Shown piece by piece: positions 1 through 6,697 of a stretch of 11,028 bases of DNA. The stretch is from Chloroflexota bacterium (GTDB lineage Bacteria > Chloroflexota > Anaerolineae > Promineifilales > Promineifilaceae). Numbering within the stretch: position 1 is the first letter of the stretch; the number at the start of each line of letters is the position of its first letter. Position numbers and translations under genes: made by a program. Under the pieces are notes generated by a model. That model saw only the letters and a program-made list of their open reading frames with translations, had not been told where the DNA came from and searched no databases. The DNA lies in contig JAAEOP010000558.1 in the NCBI GenBank assembly GCA_024223125.1, positions 1 through 11,028 on the forward strand, given 5' to 3'.

Positions 1-9
1 ACCCGACCC

Positions 10-165
10 ATGTCACGTGCAGCCCGGAAAGCGGCATTCATGAAACAAGCAACGCAAATGTTTGAGGAATTAGAGGATTGGTACGACCAAAATCAAGCAG
101 CAACTTTTGAAGAAATAGAAACACGCGCCCGCCAAGCGAGGCGAAAAATGATGGGCAAAAGGTTT
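10..165 (+). pseudogene. ISKra4-like transposase N-terminal remnant
   Basis: About 50 residues starting MSRAARKAAFMKQ and running through FEELEDWYDQN and FEEIETRARQARRKMMG resemble, from memory, the N-terminal segment of ISKra4-family transposases common in Chloroflexota and Cyanobacteria. That family normally continues after the (R)EMMG-like motif into several hundred residues with a zinc-binding part and a DDE nuclease domain. Here the similarity stops near residue 51, and the frame runs about 20 more unrelated codons to a stop at 226-228. No catalytic part is visible, so this is a dead fragment. The true 5' end may lie outside the window, since no ribosome binding site is visible before the ATG at 10. 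The family call rests on recall of a short segment and is moderate. Confidence 0.5.
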
Positions 166-233
166 CGCCTTTCACGCCTTGAATATCGCCCGTGGACGTG
201 TCGGCTTCTTCCATTTTCGATAGCATAGCGCCT
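160..233 (-). pseudogene. Possible 5' end of a truncated minus-strand gene
   Basis: On the minus strand an AAAGGAGG Shine-Dalgarno sequence lies 4 bases before an ATG (complement of 224-226). It starts a frame reading MLSKMEEADTSTGDIQGVKG. The frame then passes into the antisense of the transposase remnant and stays open only to about 38, giving 62 codons in all. The good ribosome binding site suggests a real start that lost its body when the transposase fragment was joined to it near 160-170. The product cannot be recognised from about 20 residues. It could also be chance, because AGGAGG followed by ATG does occur at random. Confidence 0.3.
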
Positions 234-426
234 CCTTTATTTAACAGGCAGTGCCAGATATGGGGCAGGCCCCGTTGCCTAGCACTTAATCGGAGTTTCC
301 AGTTGATATTTTTATTTACAACCCATACCGTTTACAATTACCCTGGCAGGCTTATCTGAATTGTAGGCTGCATTTTAATTACGTAGACGGCCGTGTATCA
401 CAGTCGGCAATAGATAGGAAATAGTA
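234..426. other. Non-coding stretch with a small nested hairpin
   Basis: No gene is visible. Positions 246-280 can fold: AGGCA (246-250) pairs with TGCCT (276-280), and inside it GGGG (262-265) pairs with CCCC (270-273). A competing pairing joins AGTGC (250-254) to GCACT (282-286). There is no T-run after it, so it is not an obvious terminator. TTTACA (331-336) followed after 16 bases by TATCTG (353-358) is a weak promoter candidate for the gene at 427. One copy of the octamer ACGGCCGT lies at 387-394. Confidence 0.35.
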
Positions 427-930
427 ATGACAAAATATAATGAACTGGCCCAAATTTATCGCGAAAGCCGCCAATCATTCCGAAAATATGAAGAAACATG
501 CGCCACCTTTGCCCGGGAATTGGTAGATGGCTTTCTGGATTACATGGAGTGGCCGCGCAATCAGGAAATCAACTATCTGGCAGTCGGTGAAGAGACGGAC
601 CCCGACAATAAGTTTTTTGCCCTGGGTAAAGCAATGCAAATGGATATGGAATCGTTCTGGCATTTTGGCATTGAACTCAGAATTCAAGAAGCCAGCGGCT
701 TACATCCCATTTCACTGGTATTGAGCTTTTTTATCAAAAAAACGGGGCCGCACTTCATCGTAAAGTTGGGCGCCAACGGGCGCGAAATTAAAATTCCGGA
801 AAGCAAACGGGGTGAATTAAACCCTTTTTTCGACGCTATTTATGGGCAGATTAAAGAGTTTTTTGCCAAACGGTACATTCAAGCTATTACCGGCAATGAG
901 AAAGAGTTTGGGTTCATCACCATTCTTTAG
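427..930 (+). CDS. Hypothetical protein, 167 aa
   Basis: I do not recognise this protein. It is soluble-looking, with no signal peptide, membrane segment or cysteine motif. The N-terminal 35 residues (MTKYNELAQIYRESRQSFRK onward) look like an amphipathic helix. The middle, residues 75-125, alternates hydrophobic residues in a beta-like way (FGIELRIQEA, LVLSFFIKK, HFIVKLGANG). The C-terminus has a further helix (FFDAIYGQIKEFFAKRY). The start is well supported: AGGAA at 416-420 lies 6 bases before the ATG. It stands alone, between transposase debris and a gene pair that starts 137 bp downstream. It contains no CGGCCG, a hexamer found about every 200 bp across the window, which hints at a different origin. 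The coding call is good because of length, ribosome site and plausible composition; the function is unknown. Confidence 0.75.
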   Translation: MTKYNELAQIYRESRQSFRKYEETCATFARELVDGFLDYMEWPRNQEINYLAVGEETDPDNKFFALGKAMQMDMESFWHFGIELRIQEASGLHPISLVLSFFIKKTGPHFIVKLGANGREIKIPESKRGELNPFFDAIYGQIKEFFAKRYIQAITGNEKEFGFITIL

Positions 931-1067
931 CGATTAAAATTGCGGTAACGGTTGCAAAAATCTGGGTTCTAGTCGGCGAAGCGCCCGCCCTGAGCGGAAC
1001 CAAACAGGCCGACTTTGCAGATACGGATGTGGTTTCCAACCGCCGCAGCTTAGTGGAGTTTTTTTGT
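931..1067. repeat. Intergenic inverted-repeat stretch
   Basis: Between the hypothetical gene and the carbonic anhydrase gene, AGTCGGC (971-977) pairs with GCCGACT (1008-1014). Outside this, an imperfect arm around 940-958 (TGCGGTAACGGTTGCAAA) faces TTTCCAACCGCCGCA (about 1032-1046) in inverted orientation. Together they could fold 940-1046 into one long, interrupted hairpin. This may be a small dispersed repeat or the leader of the downstream operon. There is no T-run, so it is not an obvious terminator. Confidence 0.3.
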
Positions 1068-1571
1068 ATGGCCGAAAAGATAACACCGATCATTCCAAAA
1101 ACAGCCTGGGTAGCAGATACGGCCGTTGTGCGCGGCCGTGTCACATTAGGTGAACATGTCAGTATCTGGTTTGGGGCTGTATTGCGCGGCGATGACGCGG
1201 CCGTCACAGTCGGCGAGAACAGCAATGTGCAAGATGGGGCTGTGCTGCATGTCTCGACCGGGTTTCCTTGCATGGTCGGCCGTAATGTAACAATTGGACA
1301 CCGGGCCATCGTCCACGGCTGCACGGTAGAAGATGGGGCGCTCATTGGCATGGGCGCGATTGTGTTAGATGGCGCCACCATTGGCACGGGAGCAATGGTG
1401 GCGGCCGGGGCGGTTGTTTCACCGGGTACGGCCGTGCCGTCGGGCACATTAGCAGTAGGCATTCCCGCTCGTGTCATTGGACCATTAAATGATCGCCAAA
1501 AAGAGATGAGAGTGCTGGCGGCCCAAAACTATCTGGCCCGCAAAGAAGCATATCGCTCCGGCCAATATTAA
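1068..1571 (+). CDS. Gamma-class carbonic anhydrase-like protein
   Basis: This is a left-handed beta-helix protein of the gamma carbonic anhydrase/YrdA/PaaY group, 167 residues, which is a normal length. Hexapeptide repeats run from about residue 12 to 137 (for example VTLGEHVSIW, VEDGALIGMG, GATIGTGAMV). The three histidines that bind the metal between subunits in this family are present: His61 (GAVLHV), then His78 and His83 (IGHRAIVHG). Arg40 and Asp42 (LRGD) and Gln55 match conserved active-site positions, so hydration of CO2 is possible, although many family members have no shown activity. A soluble trimer is expected. I chose the ATG at 1068, not the in-frame ATG at 1029, because homology starts at MAEKITPIIP and GTGGAG (1053-1058) gives a ribosome site 9 bases upstream. 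The stop is 2 bases before the next gene, so the two are probably one operon. Confidence 0.88.
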   Translation: MAEKITPIIPKTAWVADTAVVRGRVTLGEHVSIWFGAVLRGDDAAVTVGENSNVQDGAVLHVSTGFPCMVGRNVTIGHRAIVHGCTVEDGALIGMGAIVLDGATIGTGAMVAAGAVVSPGTAVPSGTLAVGIPARVIGPLNDRQKEMRVLAAQNYLARKEAYRSGQY

Positions 1572-1573
1572 CA

Positions 1574-2407
1574 ATGACCGCGACACACATCACCAGTTTA
1601 CAAAATCCCCGCATCAAAAATATTGTCAAACTGCATAATCGCCGCCAGCGTGACCGGCAGCAGCTAACCGTAGTGGAAGGGACACGGGAAATTGGTCGGG
1701 CGCTGGCGAATGGTTTTATCCCGCGAGAAGCATATGTGTGCCCCGATCTGGCGCAGAGCGCTGAAGCTACGGCCGTCATTGACCATCTCCATCAACAAAT
1801 CCAGACAAAGCTGTTTACGGTGACGTCAGATGTGTTTGCCAAAATAGCGGTGCGGGGTGAAAGTGGCGGGGCGCTACTGCTGCTGCCATATTGGAAACGG
1901 CCGTTAGACAGCCTCCCCTTAAGCCCAATCCCTTTTTTTCTCATCGTAGAGGGGGGAGAAAAACCGGGTAATTTGGGCGCCATTCTACGCACGGCCGACG
2001 CCGCTGGCGTAGATGCTGTCATCATTGCCGATAATGAAAATCAGCGGGGCACAGATTTGTTTAACCCTAATGTGGTACGAGCCAGCCTGGGTGCTTTGTT
2101 TACCGTGCCGACAGTCACGGCCGCAACCAAAAATCTCATTCCCTGGTTACAAGAACATACTATTCAGATTGGGGCGGCGACGCCGACTGAGGATGTATTG
2201 TACACGGCCGTGAATCTCAATCAACCCCTGGCCCTGGTTTTGGGCAGTGAGGCGTTCGGCTTAAGCCAGCGCTGGCTGGATGCTGCTGATTTACAAATGG
2301 GAATTCCCATGCACGGGCAAATAGACAGTTTGAATCTTTCGGTGGCGACGGCCGTTTTACTGTATGAAGTTGTCCGCCAACGAGGAGGCAGACTTAATGA
2401 AACCTGA
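1574..2407 (+). CDS. TrmH/SpoU-family RNA 2'-O-methyltransferase
   Basis: The 277-residue product belongs to the SPOUT class and probably transfers methyl from S-adenosylmethionine to a ribose 2'-OH in rRNA or tRNA. The N-terminal part (residues 1-105; ITSLQNPRIKNIVKL, VVEGTREI) is the substrate-binding domain seen in RlmB- and TsnR-like proteins. The three SPOUT motifs follow in order: motif 1 at 133-145 (NLGAILRTADAAG), motif 2 at 221-230 (LVLGSEAFGL) and motif 3 at 244-261 (IPMHGQIDSLN...), which form the knotted cofactor site. Length and order are normal. The start has only a weak ribosome site but lies 2 bases after the carbonic anhydrase stop, so translation is probably coupled. The RNA target cannot be named from the sequence. 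Confidence 0.9.
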   Translation: MTATHITSLQNPRIKNIVKLHNRRQRDRQQLTVVEGTREIGRALANGFIPREAYVCPDLAQSAEATAVIDHLHQQIQTKLFTVTSDVFAKIAVRGESGGALLLLPYWKRPLDSLPLSPIPFFLIVEGGEKPGNLGAILRTADAAGVDAVIIADNENQRGTDLFNPNVVRASLGALFTVPTVTAATKNLIPWLQEHTIQIGAATPTEDVLYTAVNLNQPLALVLGSEAFGLSQRWLDAADLQMGIPMHGQIDSLNLSVATAVLLYEVVRQRGGRLNET

Positions 2408-2447
2408 TAGAGATCGCAGTTTATTGATGACAGATGACATTTGCTAA
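2397..2447 (+). CDS. Possible 16-codon ORF overlapping the methyltransferase end
   Basis: GAGGAGG at 2382-2388, inside the last codons of the methyltransferase gene, lies 8 bases before an ATG at 2397. The frame reads MKPDRDRSLLMTDDIC and stops with TAA at 2445-2447. It overlaps the methyltransferase stop codon (2405-2407) in another frame, a classic layout for translational coupling. It could be a real micro-peptide, the stump of a lost third operon gene, or chance, since the purine-rich codons also encode Arg-Gly-Gly in the methyltransferase. Confidence 0.25.
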   Translation: MKPDRDRSLLMTDDIC

Positions 2448-2468
2448 ATTATGCTGACTGACGATAAT
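2441..2468 (+). promoter_or_regulatory. Candidate promoter for malate dehydrogenase
   Basis: TTGCTA (2441-2446) and GATAAT (2463-2468) are separated by 16 bases and resemble -35 and -10 boxes of a housekeeping promoter. They lie about 75 bp before the gene start, in the AT-richer gap after the methyltransferase gene. The -35 match is partial, so this is a proposal only. Confidence 0.35.
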
Positions 2469-2542
2469 TGCATGAGTTGCTCCTCGTAGCACAATTCTGC
2501 TCATAAACAAATCACACTGAATTCTTAACAGGAGATATAAAA

Positions 2543-3526
2543 ATGAAACGTGATACTGTCAAGGTCGCTGTCACAGGCGCGGCCGGTCAAATTGGTTATT
2601 CCCTTTTATTCCGCCTCGCTTCTGGTGAAGTTTTTGGCCCGAATACAAAAATATCTTTACATTTATTAGAAATCACTCCGGTTTTAAGCGCCCTGGAAGG
2701 AGTGGTGATGGAACTGAATGATTGCGCTTTTCCATTATTAGAAAATGTTGTTGTTACCGATAAGTCTGAAGTTGCTTTTGATGGCATTAACTGGGGATTG
2801 CTGGTTGGTTCCAAACCGCGCAGCAAGGGCATGGAACGGGGCGATCTTATCCGTGAAAATGGACCTATCTTTGTCGGTCAGGGTAAAGCGTTGAACAATG
2901 CAGCCGATGATGTCCGCGTCATTGTGGTTGGCAATCCGGCCAACACCAACTGTCTCATCGCCATGAATAATTCTGATGTGCCCAACGGCCGTTTTGCAGC
3001 CTTGACTCGTCTGGACCAAAACCGGGCTTATGCTCAATTGGCACAAAAAGCTGGGGTTCCGATCACGGCCGTGTCCAACGTCACCATCTGGGGCAATCAT
3101 AGCGCCACCCAATACCCGGATGCCGAAAATGCTAAAATCAATAGCAAACCAGCAACCGAAGTGATTACCGATCATGAATGGCTGCGCGGCGACTTCATTA
3201 CCACCGTGCAAAAACGTGGCGCAGCCATTATTCAGGCACGCGGAAAATCTTCGGCCGCTTCCGCCGCCAACGCTGCTTTAGATCATGTAAAAAGCTTTGA
3301 AACCAAAACTGAAGCTGGCAACTGGTTCTCCGCGGCCGTACCCTCCGATGGTAGCTACGGTATTGAAGAAAGTCTGATTTTCTCCTTCCCCATTACCAGT
3401 GACGGCGCTGGCAACTATAATATTGTGCAAGGTCTGGCTTTTAGCGACTTTGCTCAGGAAAAGATTGCCAAAACTGAAGCCGAATTAAAAGAGGAAAAAG
3501 ATGTTGTTCGCGATTTATTAGCATAA
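2543..3526 (+). CDS. mdh: NAD-dependent malate dehydrogenase
   Basis: The product interconverts malate and oxaloacetate with NAD in the cytoplasm, in the TCA cycle. It has 327 residues, the usual size for the second bacterial/cytosolic-type group of these enzymes. The nucleotide-binding glycine motif is at residues 11-18 (TGAAGQIG), and Glu43 in LLEI at the end of the second strand suggests NAD rather than NADP. The substrate loop carries Arg93 and Arg99 ([11 protein letters not shown]). Asn131 lies in GNPANTN, Asp158 and Arg161 lie in LDQNRA, and the catalytic histidine is His186 ([12 protein letters not shown]). The loop reads RSKGMERG where relatives usually have RKPGM or RKAGM, a mild change. 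AGGAG (2530-2534) is 8 bases before the ATG. It seems to be a single-gene unit. Confidence 0.96.
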   Translation: MKRDTVKVAVTGAAGQIGYSLLFRLASGEVFGPNTKISLHLLEITPVLSALEGVVMELNDCAFPLLENVVVTDKSEVAFDGINWGLLVGSKPRSKGMERGDLIRENGPIFVGQGKALNNAADDVRVIVVGNPANTNCLIAMNNSDVPNGRFAALTRLDQNRAYAQLAQKAGVPITAVSNVTIWGNHSATQYPDAENAKINSKPATEVITDHEWLRGDFITTVQKRGAAIIQARGKSSAASAANAALDHVKSFETKTEAGNWFSAAVPSDGSYGIEESLIFSFPITSDGAGNYNIVQGLAFSDFAQEKIAKTEAELKEEKDVVRDLLA

Positions 3527-3539
3527 CAATTGGGGCAAA

Positions 3540-3706
3540 AGAAGTTGAACTTTTCTAAATACGAGTAAATTTTTGTATTTAAGGCCAATTCCAGAAAATA
3601 ATGATCCCGAATTGATACCATTTCGGGAATTGGCTAGAGGCTTTTTCAAAACGGGTAGGATCATTTAATTTTTGAAAAAGCCTAAGTTGAAAAAAGTTCA
3701 ACTTCT
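3540..3706. repeat. Cloverleaf-like element with 15-bp terminal inverted repeats
   Basis: AGAAGTTGAACTTTT (3540-3554) is perfectly inverted at 3692-3706. Three hairpins fill the space between: TAAATAC (3556-3562) with GTATTTA (3575-3581); GCCAATTCC (3584-3592) with GGAATTGGC (3626-3634); and AGGCTTTTTCAAAA (3638-3651) with its perfect complement at 3670-3683, a 14-bp stem. CCCGAA (3606-3611) and TTCGGG (3622-3627) offer an alternative inner pairing in the second arm. The four helices follow each other with unpaired gaps of only 1, 2, 3 and 8 bases, which makes a four-way junction. It may be a MITE-like mobile repeat, a structured RNA in the mdh 3' region, or a cruciform. I see no clear target-site duplication. 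Confidence 0.6.
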
Positions 3707-3761
3707 CCACGAATTGGTCTTTCCCCAAATTGATTTAGGGAGGGACTTTTTTGTCCATGAT

Positions 3762-3795
3762 CACAAAGAGCCTCGCGGGGGCGAGGCTCTTTGTG
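3762..3795 (+). terminator. mdh: Perfect 15-bp hairpin, possible terminator after mdh
   Basis: CACAAAGAGCCTCGC (3762-3776) pairs perfectly with 3781-3795 around a GGGG loop. The GC-rich core makes it very stable. No T-run follows on either strand, although the 3' arm itself contains CTCTTT. It could end mdh transcription, protect a 3' end, or act in both directions. Because the U-tract is missing, the terminator role is uncertain. Confidence 0.45.
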
Positions 3796-4033
3796 GGAAG
3801 AGGAGAAGAAGGAGAAAAGGAGGAAAATTGGATTTTTCAATTCGTTTTTGGCTAAACTTGTTCAACCAACTCCGAATATGTTTATACTGTACTTTGGTTC
3901 CTAAAATCAGGCTAGTTGGCTGACTACATACCTGATGTAAATTGCTTTACAATGTGCGGAACTGGTTGGCAGAACAAGACAAACTGGCAAAATCCGACAC
4001 GTATATTCTCAACAATATTGTCGTCATCGGATA

Positions 4034-5707
4034 ATGGGGCTTATGAATACACAACTAAAAAACCACAAAGAAGAATGGGAACAGACAGTGCTGAACCCGG
4101 CTCGTACACGTTTTCCTGAAAGGCAGCAGCCATTCAGCACCTCATCAGGTATTGAAATTGATCCCATCAAATTACCAAAGATGGCGGACGCTGATTATGA
4201 AGCCAAATTAGGCTTTCCCGGCCAATATCCATTCACACGAGGGGTGCAGCCGACGATGTACCGCGGCCGTTTTTGGACAATGCGCCAGTATGCAGGATTT
4301 AGTACGGCCGTTGAGTCCAACCAACGTTACAAATTCCTACTGGAACAAGGGCAGACCGGGCTTTCTGTGGCCTTCGATTTGCCCACCCAGATTGGTTACG
4401 ATTCCGACGATCCCATGTCTCTGGGAGAGGTCGGCAAGGTTGGCGTAAGCATTCCCAGTCTACGGGATATGCAAATTTTGTTGGCTGGCATTCCTCTGGA
4501 CAAAGTAAGCATCAGCATGACAATCAATGCCCCGGCCGCTATTTTGCTGGCTATGGTTATTGCCGTAGGCAAACAGCAAGGCGTGCCCATGCAGAAACTG
4601 CGCGGAACTATTCAAAATGATATTTTGAAGGAGTATATTGCTCGTGGAACTTATATTTTTCCGCCCCGCCCTTCTATGCGCCTGATTACCAATGTGTTTG
4701 ATTTTTGCGCCCGTAAAGTACCAAGCTGGAACACGATTTCGGTATCTGGTTATCATATTCGGGAGGCAGGCAGCACGGCCGTACAAGAAATCGCTTTTAC
4801 ACTGGCAAACGGAATTACATATGTACAGGCGGCCGTAGACGCCGGTTTGGATGTAGACAACTTCGCCAACCAAATTTCCTTTTTCTTCAATTCACACAAT
4901 AATTTTCTGGAAGAAATTGGTAAATTCCGAGCAGCCCGCCGTTTGTGGGCCAGAATTATGAGAGAACGCTTCGGCGCCAAAAATCCGAAAAGTTGGCGCT
5001 TACGGTTCCACACGCAAACGGCCGGCAGCACGCTCACCGCCCAACAGCCAGAGAATAATGTTGTTCGGGTGGCGTTGCAGGCATTAGCGGCCGTGATGGG
5101 TGGCACTCAAAGTTTGCATACCAACGGCCGTGATGAAGCTCTGTCCCTACCTACAGAAGAAGCGGCTCAAATAGCCCTCCGCACCCAGCAAATCATTGCT
5201 TATGAAAGCGGCGTAGCTGATGCGATTGATCCGCTAGCCGGTTCTTACTACATCGAGCATTTAACCGATCAATTAGAAGCCCGCGCAGAAATGTACATCA
5301 AGAGAATTGATGAGATAGGCGGCGTATTGACAGCCATTGAAACGGGTTATATTCAACGGGAAATTCAAGAAGCGGCGTATCAATTCCAACGAGCATTGGA
5401 AGAAGGCCAGGAAATTGTGGTCAGCGTCAACAAGTTCGTACAAAAAGAGGAATCTTTGGGCATTGAAATGATGAAACTTGATCCGGCCGTGGAAGCGGGT
5501 CAGGTCGCTCATTTAGTCAAATTGCGAGCCGAACGTGATAATATGAAAGTTGCCGAACTGCGTGGCCGTCTGGCTGCGGCCGCTCAATCTGACGAAAATT
5601 TGATGCCATTATTTATTGAATGTGTTGAACATGATGTGACGTTAGGGGAAATTTGCCATACGCTGCGAGATGTGTGGGGCGAGTATCAACCAGGTTTAGA
5701 CCTGTAA
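4034..5707 (+). CDS. mcmA1: Methylmalonyl-CoA mutase, large (catalytic) subunit
   Basis: The enzyme rearranges (R)-methylmalonyl-CoA to succinyl-CoA with adenosylcobalamin. The 557 residues cover only the substrate-binding TIM barrel; the C-terminal B12-binding domain is absent, as in split mutases of archaea and many bacteria, which use a separate subunit of about 130-140 residues. That subunit is not in this window. Three residues line up with the Propionibacterium enzyme at a constant offset of three: Tyr86 in RQYAGF (Tyr89), Arg204 in [11 protein letters not shown] (Arg207) and His241 in SGYHIREAG (His244). Tyr86 and Arg204 favour methylmalonyl-CoA over isobutyryl-CoA, whose mutases have Phe and Gln there. 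The start is unsure: neither ATG 4034 nor ATG 4043 has a clear ribosome site. The epimerase gene follows after 27 bp and fits the same pathway step. Confidence 0.93.
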   Translation: MGLMNTQLKNHKEEWEQTVLNPARTRFPERQQPFSTSSGIEIDPIKLPKMADADYEAKLGFPGQYPFTRGVQPTMYRGRFWTMRQYAGFSTAVESNQRYKFLLEQGQTGLSVAFDLPTQIGYDSDDPMSLGEVGKVGVSIPSLRDMQILLAGIPLDKVSISMTINAPAAILLAMVIAVGKQQGVPMQKLRGTIQNDILKEYIARGTYIFPPRPSMRLITNVFDFCARKVPSWNTISVSGYHIREAGSTAVQEIAFTLANGITYVQAAVDAGLDVDNFANQISFFFNSHNNFLEEIGKFRAARRLWARIMRERFGAKNPKSWRLRFHTQTAGSTLTAQQPENNVVRVALQALAAVMGGTQSLHTNGRDEALSLPTEEAAQIALRTQQIIAYESGVADAIDPLAGSYYIEHLTDQLEARAEMYIKRIDEIGGVLTAIETGYIQREIQEAAYQFQRALEEGQEIVVSVNKFVQKEESLGIEMMKLDPAVEAGQVAHLVKLRAERDNMKVAELRGRLAAAAQSDENLMPLFIECVEHDVTLGEICHTLRDVWGEYQPGLDL

Positions 5708-5723
5708 ATTTAAACCTGTAAAT
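5700..5723 (+). repeat. 10-bp direct repeat at the mutase/epimerase junction
   Basis: ACCTGTAAAT occurs at 5700-5709 and again at 5714-5723, with TTTA between. The first copy contains the mutase stop codon. It looks like a small tandem duplication that lengthened the gap between the genes. Confidence 0.6.
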
Positions 5724-5734
5724 AAGGAAATATT

Positions 5735-6286
5735 ATGATCAAAAAAATCAGCCACGTAGCCATTGTGGTGCCAAAGTTGGACGGGGCGATGGGCTTTTGG
5801 GTAGATGCGTTGGGGCTGCAACTGGAACAGCGACAGCACATCTCAGAACAGGGCGTGGATGTCGCTTTTTTACCGGTGGGTGAGAGTGAAATTGAACTGC
5901 TGGAACCAACGGATAAGCAAAGTGGCGTGGCTCAATATCTGGAAAAACGAGGGCCAAGTATGCACCATATTTGTTTTGAAGTTGACGATATGGCGGACAC
6001 GCTGTCCAATATAAAAGCGGCGAATATACCTCTTATCAATGAGGAACCAACCATTGGAGCCGATGGCAAAAAGATTGCTTTTATTCACCCCAAGGGAACG
6101 AACGGGGTTTTGGTAGAGTTATACGAGCTGCCCCAGGAAGAGATGAAACAAAAAGAGGCTAAATTAGATGGGGTACGCCGCCGGGTACGCGACGGCCGTG
6201 AAGTTTATGCAGCCGGTGCAAAAGCATTTGTTTCTCGTTTGCGACATGGGAACGCTGATGCAGATGAAGCCGAAACCATCTCCTAG
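5735..6286 (+). CDS. mce: Methylmalonyl-CoA epimerase with C-terminal extension
   Basis: This VOC/glyoxalase-fold enzyme converts (S)- to (R)-methylmalonyl-CoA, the form used by the mutase encoded just upstream. The two beta-alpha-beta-beta-beta modules cover residues 1-60 (ISHVAIVVPKLDGAMGFW, SEIELLEPTD) and 72-132 (GPSMHHICFEVDD, GVLVELYELP). The likely metal ligands are His7, an acidic residue in EIELLEP (52-57), His77 or His78, and Glu128. The family is usually about 130-150 residues. This one has 183, with a charged tail from about 133 (EEMKQKEAKLDGVRRRVRDG onward) of unknown role. AAGGA (5725-5729) lies 5 bases before the ATG. The two genes are almost certainly one operon. Confidence 0.92.
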   Translation: MIKKISHVAIVVPKLDGAMGFWVDALGLQLEQRQHISEQGVDVAFLPVGESEIELLEPTDKQSGVAQYLEKRGPSMHHICFEVDDMADTLSNIKAANIPLINEEPTIGADGKKIAFIHPKGTNGVLVELYELPQEEMKQKEAKLDGVRRRVRDGREVYAAGAKAFVSRLRHGNADADEAETIS

Positions 6287-6661
6287 AAGAATGTCACAAA
6301 TTCCGTATGACATTTGACACTATGAACTATGACACTATCTCTTATCATAAGGGTATAAGCTGCCGCTAAAAGCAGGCGCGAGGAGTCAAAACAGATAGTT
6401 TTAACAGGTTCATTTAGGATATTCTCGTGGGATTATCCTAGTGGCCAAATTTAGTTGGATGAGATTGTACTCTCCGACGGCACTTTTAGAGACAGCTACT
6501 TAAAAATCAGTTTTTTATCGAGGTGGAGCTAAATATCCTGCCAGGGATATTGGGCAAAAACCACATCCACGGTGGACGCCCTGGCGAGTTGTTGAATCGG
6601 GTTGTTGTAAACAGGTGCCCTGCTTGTTTACTTCACAGGTTATACGTTTACTTCCATAGCA
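6287..6661. other. Non-coding region after the epimerase, possibly a structured RNA
   Basis: No gene is visible over about 400 bp to the next coding end at 6696. Just after the epimerase stop, AATGTCA (6290-6296) pairs with TGACATT (6308-6314), and TGACACTAT occurs twice, 15 bp apart (6315-6323, 6330-6338). Further on, AATATCC (6532-6538) pairs with GGATATT (6545-6551); a competing pairing joins GCCAGGG (6540-6546) to CCCTGGC (6579-6585); and GTAAACA (6607-6613) pairs with TGTTTAC (6625-6631). GTTTACTTC occurs twice (6626-6634, 6646-6654). A strong terminator closes the region. It is either a long 3' UTR of the mutase operon or an independent RNA; I cannot match it to a known RNA family. Confidence 0.35.
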
Positions 6662-6697
6662 GAGAGGTCGAGTGTATGCTCGGCCTCTCATTTTTTT
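6662..6697 (+). terminator. Strong intrinsic terminator, plus strand
   Basis: GAGAGGTCGAG (6662-6672) pairs with CTCGGCCTCTC (6679-6689) with one G-U pair and a six-base loop, followed by A and seven T (6691-6697). It ends plus-strand transcripts coming from the mutase/epimerase side. The T-run overlaps the stop codon of the convergent vWA gene (6696-6698). On the minus strand the hairpin directly follows that gene but lacks a T-run there. Confidence 0.85.

Larger units (their letters stand above)
3527..4033. other. 507-bp gene-free region between mdh and the mutase gene
   Basis: No convincing gene is present. The left part is filled by a folded inverted-repeat element (3540-3706) and the middle by a perfect hairpin (3762-3795), both listed separately. 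The right part (3800-4033) has a purine-rich run (about 3797-3832) and AT-rich DNA with a possible -10 box TATACT near 3880; no good -35 box pairs with it. An open frame from 3672 spans the hairpins and has an arginine-rich run caused by the purine tract, so I do not call it a gene. Confidence 0.6.

Noticed and set aside
917..1477. 186-codon minus-strand frame opposite the carbonic anhydrase gene
   Set aside because: Its Thr/Ala/Pro-rich repeats mirror the hexapeptide repeats of the real gene on the plus strand.
2738..3211. 157-codon minus-strand frame inside mdh
   Set aside because: It is the antisense shadow of a clear malate dehydrogenase gene.
3672..3923. 83-codon plus-strand open frame after mdh
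   Set aside because: It runs through one arm of the cloverleaf element, the perfect hairpin and a purine-rich run. Its arginine-rich stretch comes from that run, and it has no ribosome site.
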